The translations under genes were made by a program, and so were the position numbers. 37,142 nucleotides of DNA from an uncultured Bacteroidales bacterium (GTDB lineage Bacteria; Bacteroidota; Bacteroidia; Bacteroidales; JACABE01), in contig CAIZXK010000739.1 of assembly GCA_903936865.1 (NCBI GenBank), positions 1 through 37,142 on the forward strand, in the 5' to 3' direction. Positions within the stretch are counted from its first letter, which is position 1, and each line of letters begins with the position of its first letter. Positions 16,326-25,098 of the stretch are shown here, in pieces. A model generated the notes under the pieces. It did no database searches. It was not told the DNA's origin and saw nothing but the letters and a program-made list of their open reading frames with translations.

Positions 16326-17090
16326 TTAGTAATTCCCATTAAAAATCTTTGATGGACTATCTTTAAAAAGATATTCGCAGTTTTTTATTACGATTTGAGG
16401 AAAGCATAACCAACGATTATATGCAATACTTTTACTAATTGTATTTCCTTTTAAAGAAAATTTTACAAATGATTCAAAAATTTCTAAAACAGCTTGGTCG
16501 TGATTTCTTTTTTTACTCTTAGGAATTGGGACTAATTTTTTAAAATCATCATATTCCATAGAATTTATATCTATGTAAGCATAGTAAATCCAAAAATTAT
16601 TTTTATTTATCCTGTTAAGCAACGTATCGTTTAAATTAACAACATTTGAAATTGGGAAATTATCTCCATTAATTTTTTTTAATGGAGTAGAACAATATTT
16701 AATAGTGGTTAGAAAATCAAAGTTATTGTAATATTCAAGATAATTACCATAATCATTTTTTGTCCATCCTTTCCAAGCTAATGGTTTTGTTTTAGATTCT
16801 CTGCCATTTAATATTGGAAATGAAGGAGTATTAGTATAAAAATACAAATGCATAAATAAATCTGAAAGTCTCATATAAGTTGAATCACTTAAAACTATTT
16901 TATTTAAATGACGATTGATAATTGTTTTTATAATTGATTTAGATGTAATTCCTACATAATATGGAACAACTTTATTTCTATCACTAAGAATAAGATTGTT
17001 AAACCCCCATATATAAATGCCGGGAACATTAACATCTTCTTTTTTAAAATGAGCCAAGTCAAATGGCCCTTTAAAATCTAATGTAATCAT
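16326..17090 (-). CDS. GIY-YIG-like nuclease domain protein
   Basis: 254 aa. GIYIWG (24-29) and PYYVGIT (43-49) give the two-part GIY-YIG signature. R60-H61 (INRHLNK) follow at the expected distance for the catalytic Arg helix. GIY-YIG nucleases cut DNA through these residues plus a C-terminal Glu; a candidate is in LEIFESFVKF near 209, which I cannot confirm. The rest (residues 90-254) is unassigned and rich in Asn, Tyr and Lys. It lies 11 bp downstream of the 251-aa unknown gene in the same direction, so the two are probably co-transcribed. It could be a restriction-type nuclease or a toxin effector. Confidence 0.65.
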   Translation of the reverse strand: MITLDFKGPFDLAHFKKEDVNVPGIYIWGFNNLILSDRNKVVPYYVGITSKSIIKTIINRHLNKIVLSDSTYMRLSDLFMHLYFYTNTPSFPILNGRESKTKPLAWKGWTKNDYGNYLEYYNNFDFLTTIKYCSTPLKKINGDNFPISNVVNLNDTLLNRINKNNFWIYYAYIDINSMEYDDFKKLVPIPKSKKRNHDQAVLEIFESFVKFSLKGNTISKSIAYNRWLCFPQIVIKNCEYLFKDSPSKIFNGNY

Positions 17091-17101
17091 AATTTTTGTT
17101 T

Positions 17102-17857
17102 TTATTTATTAATTTCTATTACAATAACTTCTCCAGTTTCTACTAATTTAATATTTTCATATTCAAAAATATCTAAAAAAAGCTTTGCTTCTGCTCTGTC
17201 TTCATCCGTATAGCTTTCATCCAGCATTAATTCTTCAAATTTTGGGCCATAAGAATTATTGATCATACCCATGAATTCCTCTAAATTCATTGCTTGAGAT
17301 TGTATGAGCAAATCATTTTTTAATTTAAAATATGTATTTTGAGAATCAGTCAGTTGATTTAAGATTGCTTTTTGTCCTGTAGATACAACTTCCTTTTGTC
17401 CGTTAATACAACTGATTATTGTTTCATAATCTGCTATTATTGATATATCGTCCCACCAGGGGAAATCTATATCGATAGAATCGTTTATAATTATTTTTGG
17501 AGTTCCATCTTTAACCTGAAAAAGAGCAAAGATTTCAATAATATCAGGGACATTACCAACTCCATTATATATAATTTCATCAATGGTTCCTTTTCCTTGC
17601 AACGAATATATAACTCTGATTTTGAATATATTTTTTAATCCAATTGAATTAAATAATGCCGAATAATGAAATTCATCCAGGTATAAAAAATATCGGTTAT
17701 CGATAATTCGATTTCCCATGATCGTACATATTTCTTTTAATTTCCCGGAATTATCTTCCGAGATAGAATTAAACAGAATTGAATTGTAAAATTTTTCGAG
17801 ATAAAAAAAATATCTTTCTTCTATCTTTGTAAAATATGCTTCATAAACAGTTCTCAT
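17102..17857 (-). CDS. Unknown protein with internal repeat (251 aa)
   Basis: Function not recognised. A 19-residue motif occurs twice, 40 residues apart: ERYFFYLEKFYNSILFNSI (14-32) and NRYFLYLDEFHYSALFNSI (54-72), so the N-terminus arose by duplication. The middle is beta-like (IIINDSIDIDFPWWDDISIIADYE). The C-terminal third is acidic and helical (MLDESYTDEDRAEAKLFLDIFE). There is no signal peptide or membrane segment. It is followed after 11 bp by the GIY-YIG gene. Acidic composition next to a nuclease gene would fit an inhibitor or immunity role, but there is no direct evidence. Confidence 0.65.
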   Translation of the reverse strand: MRTVYEAYFTKIEERYFFYLEKFYNSILFNSISEDNSGKLKEICTIMGNRIIDNRYFLYLDEFHYSALFNSIGLKNIFKIRVIYSLQGKGTIDEIIYNGVGNVPDIIEIFALFQVKDGTPKIIINDSIDIDFPWWDDISIIADYETIISCINGQKEVVSTGQKAILNQLTDSQNTYFKLKNDLLIQSQAMNLEEFMGMINNSYGPKFEELMLDESYTDEDRAEAKLFLDIFEYENIKLVETGEVIVIEINK

Positions 17858-17942
17858 TGTTTAAATTAATTTATGTTTTGCTATCATTCTTGTTAATTGG
17901 ACTGAAATTCTTCATAATTTAAAATTGGTTTAGGGATTAATT

Positions 17943-18386
17943 TTAGTGCATTTTTAAATTTGCATATTGAATTTTAAAAATATTATTCAGCGTTTGTTGT
18001 ATATATTCCGGTTCAAAAATGCCTTCATCATTGTATAAAATTTCTTCATATGCATAACTTACAATATTTTGTAATGATTTGCGAAAATCTGATTCTTTTG
18101 AATATTTTACTAGCAAAGAAATAGAATGAGATTCCGATTCAATGTATTTGATTTCAATTACAAATGGATTCAAGTGTTCTTTGTTATCATTTATTATATA
18201 TTTGAGTTTTACACCAGGAGTCTGTCCATATTCGAAAATATTTTCAATGTCAACTTTTATACCATCAAATTTTTGCATTACATCTCTCCACTCTTTACAA
18301 TTTTTAATTAATTGCACGTTCAGATATTCAAATCTGTATATATGCTTTGTAGCAAGGAATGCTCCTATATCTTCTTTCCAATCCAT
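17943..18386 (-). CDS. Hypothetical protein (147 aa)
   Basis: Not recognised. The frame opens at 18443, but a consensus TACATTTG box lies inside that extension (18440-18433), so translation more likely starts at ATG 18386 (MDWKEDIGAFLATKH). The predicted fold is mixed: beta-strand-like stretches (VKLKYIINDN, FVIEIKYIES, HSISLLVKYS) between helices. It has no catalytic motif. It lies 85 bp upstream of the 251-aa gene in the same direction and probably heads that group. Confidence 0.6.
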   Translation of the reverse strand: MDWKEDIGAFLATKHIYRFEYLNVQLIKNCKEWRDVMQKFDGIKVDIENIFEYGQTPGVKLKYIINDNKEHLNPFVIEIKYIESESHSISLLVKYSKESDFRKSLQNIVSYAYEEILYNDEGIFEPEYIQQTLNNIFKIQYANLKMH

Positions 18387-18760
18387 AATATATTTTTTGT
18401 ATTTTAAAAAATTATTTATTACTATAATTCGCCAAATGTACATATTAATAAATGAATTTCAAAATATGGAAATAGAAAATTGAAAAATTAATAAATAATT
18501 CTTTCTATAAATGTAAAATCACGATAATATGTGCTATTGGCGATTGTGAAGATTGAAATAAAATTAACAAAATAAACTTGCATTATTTTGTCAAACCTAT
18601 TGTTTTATTTAATATATTTGTTTGATATTGTGATATTTCAAAAAAGAAAATACTTAATTAAAAAAGGTAATTTCCAATAAAAAAGGTAATCAGAATAGAA
18701 AAGAAAAAAGTTTTTAAAAAAGATAATTTTAATTGAAAAGATATTTTAAAACAATACTAT
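18387..18760. other. Divergent intergenic region with two promoter boxes
   Basis: A gene-free stretch of 374 bp between divergent genes. On the minus strand TACATTTG (18440-18433) is a -7 box for the 147-aa gene. On the plus strand TATATTTG (18613-18620), with TTTG at 18587-18590 about 22 bp before it, is a promoter for the 128-aa gene. A short direct repeat AAAAAAGGTAAT occurs twice near 18660-18690. The rest is AT-rich with no further gene seen. Confidence 0.5.
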
Positions 18761-19147
18761 ATGAAATCAAATTTAAGTAGAAATGAATTGAGAAAGATAC
18801 GTTTGAAAGGCCACAGAATACCTTCTACTAGTTATTTTGTTGATGAAAATGGAAAAGAAACTTTAATAGATGAAGAAGAAAGTGAAAAATCAGAGTATAT
18901 TCTGCTTAACGATATTTTTGTGCCAGTCATTAAGCTTATAATGAAAGGTTTGCATCCCAAAGAAGCCATAGCAGAAATTGCAGAAAAAGTGGCACTAATT
19001 GATGAAAAAGGTTTGACAAATTTATTACTATTAATCCTTGATTTTAACAATCTTGATGAGCTGGCTGAATGTGTTAAAATTGGAGAAATTAAAGATCGTT
19101 TGATTGATTTATATCCATGGAGATATGAATTGTTTTATTTGCTTTAG
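18761..19147 (+). CDS. Hypothetical protein (128 aa)
   Basis: Not recognised. The N-terminus is basic (MKSNLSRNELRKIRLKGHR), followed by an acidic linker (LIDEEESEKSEY) and a helical C-terminal half with leucine-rich helices (AIAEIAEKVALIDEKGLTN, LLLLILDFNNLDELAE). It is the only plus-strand gene between 16322 and 37066 and has its own consensus -7 box at 18613-18620. The convergent partner at 19178 is 30 bp away with no evident terminator hairpin between them. The leader of about 130 nt is longer than usual for this window. Confidence 0.6.
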   Translation: MKSNLSRNELRKIRLKGHRIPSTSYFVDENGKETLIDEEESEKSEYILLNDIFVPVIKLIMKGLHPKEAIAEIAEKVALIDEKGLTNLLLLILDFNNLDELAECVKIGEIKDRLIDLYPWRYELFYLL

Positions 19148-19177
19148 TGAAAGAACAAAATCAATATTGAATAAAGA

Positions 19178-19939
19178 TTAGTCGGTGAAATATTGTAAAT
19201 ATAAAATATTCTGAATATCCGATGTTTCCATCATTCCTATTATCATTTTGATTATTTCCTGATTCAAAAATGGATTTACAGATGTTTTATAAATAATGTT
19301 TTTTCTGTTATTTAGATAAAAGTGTTTTTTATTTATAAAAGCTATCGAACGCATATTTGTTTTCCATTTACTATATTGTTTTTCGACTACTTTAATCTTT
19401 GAAGCTTTTTCATATTCCTGTTTTGATATAGCTTTTGATTTTTCTATTCTCAGCTTTGCAAGTAGCTGATAATAAGAAAAGAAGATTACATCAGCTTTGT
19501 TTTCTGGTTTTTCAATTATAATTTTAATGCGATCATTCTTTAACTTCAAAAATATCATTTCAAATTTATCCCATAGTTCAGCATTAAGAGGATCAGTATT
19601 CAACATTACAATAATTTGATTTAGGCTGAATAATATTTTATTTAAAGATAAATCGTTCAGATAATCAATTAAATATGCTTTTTCATCTTTTAAATCATCA
19701 GTGGTGAATGGACTAAATGTAAATGAAGCTGTAAATTTAAAAACCCGCATACAATGGATGCATTTCAGCACTAAATTATTTTGTTTCATAACACCCCATT
19801 GATCTGTATTATCTGTTGTGAGCATTGAAATATAAGATTCATTCGTATTGCTTTTCTTAATAAGTTCAACTTTATAAGATTGGCAATACGGACAAATCCT
19901 CTTTATTTTGAAATCTGACAAAAAGAAGTTTTCTGACAT
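19178..19939 (-). CDS. Zinc-ribbon hypothetical protein (253 aa)
   Basis: Two CxxC pairs (C16/C19 in CPYC and C60/C63 in CIHC) suggest an N-terminal zinc ribbon. A long helical region follows, containing SKAISKQEYEKASKIKVVEK (about 167-186), which resembles a UvrB/UvrC-interaction (UVR) helix pair. The C-terminus (KKHFYLNNRKNIIYKT, LNQEIIKMIIGMMETSDIQN) is unassigned. It starts 15 bp after the PD-(D/E)XK-like gene ending at 19955, so the two are probably co-transcribed. A nucleic-acid-binding accessory role is possible. Confidence 0.6.
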   Translation of the reverse strand: MSENFFLSDFKIKRICPYCQSYKVELIKKSNTNESYISMLTTDNTDQWGVMKQNNLVLKCIHCMRVFKFTASFTFSPFTTDDLKDEKAYLIDYLNDLSLNKILFSLNQIIVMLNTDPLNAELWDKFEMIFLKLKNDRIKIIIEKPENKADVIFFSYYQLLAKLRIEKSKAISKQEYEKASKIKVVEKQYSKWKTNMRSIAFINKKHFYLNNRKNIIYKTSVNPFLNQEIIKMIIGMMETSDIQNILYLQYFTD

Positions 19940-19954
19940 CGTTTGATATTATTA

Positions 19955-20863
19955 TCAATATCTTTCTGTCAGATAATCTCTTAATTTATCATCTTTTATA
20001 ACTTTAATGGCATCATCCCAATGTCCATATTTGAATCTTTCACGTTCGTAGGGTGATAATATCTCAGACCAAACTTCATATAGTTTTTTGCCAGCATACT
20101 TTTTTAAGCCCGGACTGAATTGCAAGTATTTTTCATGTAAAATCTCAATTTCTTTGTTCATTGAATGAGATAAATGTACAATACGATAATCTTCAACCTT
20201 AATATCACCAATTTGGATGGGTGTAGTCATTTTAGCTAATAAGGTCATTCTCAAAAGCTGATAAAGATGATCAACAGAAAAATCAGAAAGACCCATACCA
20301 TTTTCTAATTCAAACTGAAACGGGAATTCAGCTTTATTTCTTAAAGGTACTAAAATTTCTGAATATCGTCTGAGTCTTTCTAAACCTCTGAAACCGGAAA
20401 ACTTTTCTAATGTTAAAGGTCTTGATTTACCTTCTGTAAATTTCCATTCTATCAGCAATTGCGTGATTTTACCTTTAATTTTAGCAATTACAAAAGCATC
20501 TACACTGGTTCTCTGAAGTCCACGACCGCCACCTTTTTCATTGATAGGTGATTCCTGCGGACCTATCCATTCAAAAACGACATAGCCTTTGTCCGAATAA
20601 TTTCGTCCTCCTACATTGGCATTAGTTGGAAACTCATAAAGCATTTCAATTTCAAGACCGAAATGATTTAAAAAGTTTATCAGTTCTTCGGGTTTAAACA
20701 TTAACGAACCCAATACATTAATACAAGCCGCTGCACTACTTAGTGGATGACCTTTTGTTTCATCATGCAATTTTACATGTGAATCAACATTGTAAAAGAC
20801 TGATTCATCATAAATTAATTTGCCTTTAAACTGATTTTGAAATTCGATTGTTAATTTGTCCAT
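19955..20863 (-). CDS. PD-(D/E)XK-like putative restriction endonuclease (PGN_0703-like)
   Basis: 302 aa. The nuclease core is readable as TSVDAFVIAKI (D122) followed by LLIEWKFTEG (E139, K141), the D-(E)XK arrangement on adjacent strands. The overall look, with conserved GRGLQRTS just before the core and a helical C-terminus, resembles the PGN_0703 group of putative restriction endonucleases; this match is from memory. No methyltransferase lies beside it. A perfect 16-bp palindrome at 20912-20927 lies 49 bp upstream and may be its operator. It leads the zinc-ribbon gene. Confidence 0.65.
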   Translation of the reverse strand: MDKLTIEFQNQFKGKLIYDESVFYNVDSHVKLHDETKGHPLSSAAACINVLGSLMFKPEELINFLNHFGLEIEMLYEFPTNANVGGRNYSDKGYVVFEWIGPQESPINEKGGGRGLQRTSVDAFVIAKIKGKITQLLIEWKFTEGKSRPLTLEKFSGFRGLERLRRYSEILVPLRNKAEFPFQFELENGMGLSDFSVDHLYQLLRMTLLAKMTTPIQIGDIKVEDYRIVHLSHSMNKEIEILHEKYLQFSPGLKKYAGKKLYEVWSEILSPYERERFKYGHWDDAIKVIKDDKLRDYLTERY

Positions 20864-20911
20864 ATTAAAAAATTTATATTAAAAATACATACTATATAAT
20901 ACGATAAACTA

Positions 20912-20927
20912 TTTGAAGTACTTCAAA
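20912..20927. promoter_or_regulatory. Perfect 16-bp palindrome upstream of the PGN_0703-like gene
   Basis: TTTGAAGTACTTCAAA is its own reverse complement with no spacer, typical of a dimeric regulator site. It lies 49 bp before the start at 20863. No clean -7 box was found between the two. Confidence 0.45.
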
Positions 20928-20960
20928 GCCTTTCCTGTAAAGGGATACAAGGCATTTTTT
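20928..20960 (+). terminator. Terminator-like hairpin in plus direction
   Basis: GCCTT (20928-20932) pairs with AAGGC (20949-20953), followed by A and six T residues on the plus strand. No plus-strand gene leads into it, so either an unannotated antisense transcript ends here or the match is incidental. Confidence 0.3.
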
Positions 20961-20996
20961 CAGCTATTTTATTAAAAAAATTAAAGGTAATCACAA

Positions 20997-21737
20997 TTAT
21001 TTTAATTCTTTTAAATCAATACTTTTGGAAATAAAATAAAATGCTTTTGCTTTTGTATTGATTTTTCTGTTAATAATTGCTTGAATACCAACTCTCTCAA
21101 TATGTTTCTCAATACAATTTTGCCATTCTTCTTTTGATGTAAATTTATCATTAAAATCATCATCTTTTAAAAATCCAAGATATATCAAAACAACTGGAAT
21201 ATCATTTGAAGCTAACCACCAAGCTGATGCAACTCTGTTAGAAAGCTGATAACATGTGTCAATTGATAATTTAGCATTGATACCAGTATTATTTTCATTT
21301 ATAGAATTATTTGCTTGTTCTATTGCAGCTTTAATATGTTTGTGATTTTCTGCTTTTTTATTTTCATCAATTTGCTTTTTCCCTTTATCTCCCGTTACTT
21401 CTGATTTATGAGCTTTTGCTTCAACAAGCAGTATACCCTCTTTGCCATCAATTTTACATTTTGAAATTATATCCCATTGGGGTGTTCTGCTACCAAATTC
21501 AATCCACCATTTTATGAAATCTGCACCTAATTTTTTATCATTCCAAACATCTTTTAAAAAAGTGCTTAGTGTTTTTTCATTAGGTTGATTTGACCCTTTT
21601 GGATAAATACTATCTTTATTTTCAATAAAAGTATTTGTATCAACTAATAAATCATTCATTTTGTCTATAAATAATTTATTATCAATTAAATTTAAAACAT
21701 GTTTTTTACTTCCTTTTGGCATATTACTTTCCTCCAT
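20997..21737 (-). CDS. PD-(D/E)XK nuclease-like hypothetical protein (246 aa)
   Basis: TPQWDIISKCKIDGK (D89) followed by GILLVEAKAH (E106, K108) forms a PD-(D/E)XK-like core, and WWIEFG with E80 upstream may be the alpha-helix Glu. The preceding segment is helical and Lys/Asn-rich. The C-terminal half has RVASAWWLASNDIPVVLIYLGFL, typical of a buried strand region. Two starts are close together: ATG 21737 (MEESNMPKGS) and ATG 21722 (MPKGSKKH). The family is not named with confidence. It could be a stand-alone restriction or repair nuclease. Confidence 0.6.
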   Translation of the reverse strand: MEESNMPKGSKKHVLNLIDNKLFIDKMNDLLVDTNTFIENKDSIYPKGSNQPNEKTLSTFLKDVWNDKKLGADFIKWWIEFGSRTPQWDIISKCKIDGKEGILLVEAKAHKSEVTGDKGKKQIDENKKAENHKHIKAAIEQANNSINENNTGINAKLSIDTCYQLSNRVASAWWLASNDIPVVLIYLGFLKDDDFNDKFTSKEEWQNCIEKHIERVGIQAIINRKINTKAKAFYFISKSIDLKELK

Positions 21738-21799
21738 ATTTAAGATTATGTATGATATTATTTTTATTTTTTCATATTAAAACACACGAATTATCAATG

Positions 21800-22018
21800 T
21801 TACCAGTAAAAAAACACTCCTAATAGCATAATTAATGACATCATGCATCCTTTAGAGGTTTTGTTATATATTTTATTGTAAGCATACTTTTTGGGGTTGG
21901 TAATCCAGCCATAACCACGCGGAGCTTTAATTCCCATTGATTGCCTTATATATCTTTTAACAGAAGTTCGGGCAGCTATACGTTTGCTAAGTGATGGTAT
22001 TCTGAATCCTATTTTCAT
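21800..22018 (-). CDS. Small basic protein with C-terminal membrane segment (72 aa)
   Basis: The N-terminal 55 residues are strongly basic (MKIGFRIPSLSKRIAARTS, then GYGWITNPKKYAYNKIYNKT). The C-terminus is hydrophobic (CMMSLIMLLGVFFYW), so it may anchor in the membrane. It resembles small hypothetical proteins with a PxGYG-NPKKAxYNKxYNKT core that I recall from mobile regions of many bacteria; the function is unknown. It lies 29 bp downstream of hsdR in the same direction. Confidence 0.6.
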   Translation of the reverse strand: MKIGFRIPSLSKRIAARTSVKRYIRQSMGIKAPRGYGWITNPKKYAYNKIYNKTSKGCMMSLIMLLGVFFYW

Positions 22019-22047
22019 AATATTCTGATTTTAATTATCATTCAAAA

Positions 22048-25000
22048 TCACGATGCCTTCAGCAATCTCTTCAATGTTTCCTGCATAGCAGTTTTAAAAG
22101 CATCATCTTTTGATATTAAACGATATAAATCCAATTCATTTTTGCGTTGTGTTGCCATTACATCATCAAAAATCTTACGGAATGCAATTTCACGGTTTTG
22201 TTCATCGGTATTGGCTTCGTATTTTTCCTTGTAATCAGGGTGCTTTCTCATGCTCTGTGCCAGATTCACAAATTTAACTCTTTGTTCTTCGGGCGTTGCA
22301 TCCCAACCCTGAAACCATCTTTCATTAAATGCTTTGATAATTAAATCCAAAGGATCTTCTTCTTCCTCGCCTCCATGTGCACCTCTTGGATTTGGATTTT
22401 GAGGATCCAGTTCCGTTTCGGTTGCATCTAATTTTATGGTTTCATTCAGCTTAACTCTTTCGATACCATAAGTGGAAAGATCAACAGCATTTAACAATTC
22501 ATCCAATGCATCCTTAGTCGGGTCAACGATAATAAGTTTTGGAATCAGAAATTTTAAAAACCAGAATAGTTTTTCCCATTTTACTATTTCATAGGTCATA
22601 ATAGAAGCCATTTGTCCATATATTTTCACAAACTGCTTGGCTTTTATCTTGTAATCAGCCTTTTCTTTATCTTCCAATTCCAAACCGGAATTAAATCTTT
22701 CAGCCGCTATATCAATAATCGGACTTAACTGCTGTGCATTTACTCCCCTGAAATATTTTTCATTAAAATCTTCTACCTCTATCCATTCATAAACTCCCAC
22801 ATTGTCGAGCATCGATTTGAGTTCGTGCAATACATTCACATCTGTAGCTTTACTCAATGTAGTTGAAGTATAAAATGGATCAAAAGCCGTTTTAATATCT
22901 TCAGTTGAATTGAAAAAATCAAGTACAAACAAATCTTCTGTTTTTTTACCCAGTTTATCATACGAACGATTTAATCTGGATAAAGCCTGCACAGCCATTA
23001 CCCCCTGTAGTTTCTTGTCAACATACATGGCTGTCAGTTTCTTTTGATCAAATCCTGTAAGATATTTATTGGCAACTACCAATATCCGGTATTCATCTTC
23101 ATCAAATTTATCACGGGTATCTTTTTCAGCAAAACCATTCATACCAGCTTCTGAATATTCTATTCCATTTAAAGTCTTTTTGCCCGAAAAAGCAACAATA
23201 ACTTTAAAGGGATTTCCTTTTTCGAAAAGAATAAGCCTGATTGCCTGATAATAATAAATAGCAGATTCAATATTTTGGGTTGCAACAATTGCCTTTGCTT
23301 TGCCTTTTAGTTTCTTGGTATTTACAATTTTTGCTATAAAATGATCGAGCATGATTTCAGCTTTGACACCTATGGTTTGCTGATGCCTTTCAACATAAGC
23401 CCTGAGTTTCTTCTGAGCTTTGTTAGTCTCAAACAAAGGATTGTCTTCTATTGATTTTTCAATCTCATAATAACTTTTGTAAGTAGTATAGTTGGCAAGT
23501 ACATCTAAAATAAAACCTTCTTCAATTGCCTGTTTCATCGAATACAAATGGAAAGGTTTGAATTTGCCGTCTTCCTGTTTTATTCCGAATTTTTCGAGTG
23601 TATTGTTTTTAGGTGTTGCTGTAAAAGCCAGATAAGAAGCATTTCCCCGCATTTTTCGGGTTCGCATGATTTCAAGTATTTTTTCCTGTGCATCAAAATC
23701 TTCTTCTTCATCTGCATTATTACCCATGGCTCTGTTCATATTGCCAGCTGCTGAACCACTCTGACTGCTGTGTGCTTCATCTATGATTACTGCAAATCGT
23801 TTTTCGCTCAAATCGGCAATTCCATCAACAATAAAAGGAAATTTTTGTATGGTTGTGATAATAATTTTCTTGCCGCTTTCCAGATTTTCTTTAAGCTCTC
23901 TGGCAGTGTGGGCGGGAGCTACAATATTTTTAACTTCAGAAAATTCCTTTATATTTTCCCTTAACTGCTTATCGAGCAATCGCCTGTCGGTAACTACAAT
24001 TACCGAATCGAACAAAGGATTATGAATTCCTTTGCTTCCGGGTACTGCATCATGTTCGGGATAGGTTTCTATCAGCTGATAAGCTGCCCATGTTATGGAA
24101 TTGGATTTGCCCGAACCTGCCGAATGCTGAATTAAATAACATTGACCCACTCCTTTTTTGCTTGCATCGGCTATCAGTTTGCGAACTACATCCATTTGAT
24201 GATAACGGGGAAAGAACAGGTTTTTTTTGCTCAAAGCATCCGATTCTTTTCCATCAAAGCGCACAAAATGCTGAATGATATTGGCAATGCTATGGCGGGT
24301 AAAAACTTCTTCCCACAAATAGGAAGTTTTATGTCCGAATGGATTAGGCGGATTTCCTTTGCCAAAATTATTTCCCAGGTTAAACGGTAAGAAAAAAGTA
24401 TTTTCACCATTTAGTCTGGTTGTCATGTAAACTTCGTCGGTATCTACTGCAAAATGTACTATGCAACGACCAAAGTTTAACAAAGGCTGGGCAATATCTC
24501 TTTTGAATTTATACTGGTTTTGTCCGTGAACTCTGGCATTTTGCCCTGTCCAATGATTTTTCAGCTCCATGGTAGCAATTGGCAAACCATTTACAAACAG
24601 CACCATATCTATTTCTTCTCTCGGGTTATCAGCAGAATAACGCAACTGCCTTGTAACACTAAACTGATTGCTTTCGAAATTCTTTTTGATGATATCGCCA
24701 CTGCTTGCCAATGGCAATACATAAAACAATGTAAAATGTGCATCATCCACTTCAAGCCCTTTTCGCAGCAAACGGATAATTCCATATTTTTTTATCATTC
24801 TGTCGAGGCGTTCCAGTATCTTCAGTTTCCAATCGCTTTGCTTTTGAAGTTTGGTTAATTCCTCTTTCTGAGTAGCTTCCAGAAAATTCCAGAAACGTAC
24901 TTCATCTATGGCATATTTAGCTGAAAAATCATCAGGAGAACCCATATAATAACCATTACCGGCACGATATAAATCTGACCTTTCGGCAACTTTCGGATAA

Positions 25001-25098
25001 TAAATGCCCTGTTCTTTCAGTTCTTCCAAACAGTTGCCTGTAAGACATTTCTCAATAGCAGCTTCTAAAGCTTGTTCATTGGTTTGACTTGTATTCAC
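22048..25098 (-). CDS. hsdR: Type I restriction endonuclease subunit R
   Basis: 1016 aa, the normal length. HsdR is the motor and nuclease of type I restriction complexes. The N-terminal nuclease has [20 protein letters not shown] (D164, E178, K180). The superfamily 2 translocase follows: Walker A HSAGSGKS (325-332), DEAH (440-443) and FTATP (492-496), then RLNRSYDK as motif VI. The start is GTG 25098 (MNTSQTNEQ). The preceding DUF4062/ATPase gene, when its frameshift is corrected, would end at 25076 and overlap this start by 23 bp, suggesting translational coupling. It is the last gene of a long locus that begins with hsdM and hsdS. Confidence 0.93.
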   Translation of the reverse strand: MNTSQTNEQALEAAIEKCLTGNCLEELKEQGIYYPKVAERSDLYRAGNGYYMGSPDDFSAKYAIDEVRFWNFLEATQKEELTKLQKQSDWKLKILERLDRMIKKYGIIRLLRKGLEVDDAHFTLFYVLPLASSGDIIKKNFESNQFSVTRQLRYSADNPREEIDMVLFVNGLPIATMELKNHWTGQNARVHGQNQYKFKRDIAQPLLNFGRCIVHFAVDTDEVYMTTRLNGENTFFLPFNLGNNFGKGNPPNPFGHKTSYLWEEVFTRHSIANIIQHFVRFDGKESDALSKKNLFFPRYHQMDVVRKLIADASKKGVGQCYLIQHSAGSGKSNSITWAAYQLIETYPEHDAVPGSKGIHNPLFDSVIVVTDRRLLDKQLRENIKEFSEVKNIVAPAHTARELKENLESGKKIIITTIQKFPFIVDGIADLSEKRFAVIIDEAHSSQSGSAAGNMNRAMGNNADEEEDFDAQEKILEIMRTRKMRGNASYLAFTATPKNNTLEKFGIKQEDGKFKPFHLYSMKQAIEEGFILDVLANYTTYKSYYEIEKSIEDNPLFETNKAQKKLRAYVERHQQTIGVKAEIMLDHFIAKIVNTKKLKGKAKAIVATQNIESAIYYYQAIRLILFEKGNPFKVIVAFSGKKTLNGIEYSEAGMNGFAEKDTRDKFDEDEYRILVVANKYLTGFDQKKLTAMYVDKKLQGVMAVQALSRLNRSYDKLGKKTEDLFVLDFFNSTEDIKTAFDPFYTSTTLSKATDVNVLHELKSMLDNVGVYEWIEVEDFNEKYFRGVNAQQLSPIIDIAAERFNSGLELEDKEKADYKIKAKQFVKIYGQMASIMTYEIVKWEKLFWFLKFLIPKLIIVDPTKDALDELLNAVDLSTYGIERVKLNETIKLDATETELDPQNPNPRGAHGGEEEEDPLDLIIKAFNERWFQGWDATPEEQRVKFVNLAQSMRKHPDYKEKYEANTDEQNREIAFRKIFDDVMATQRKNELDLYRLISKDDAFKTAMQETLKRLLKAS

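Noticed and set aside
22147..24858. Plus-strand open frames of 60-112 codons inside hsdR
   Set aside because: They are shadows of hsdR, whose frame is continuous with all family motifs.
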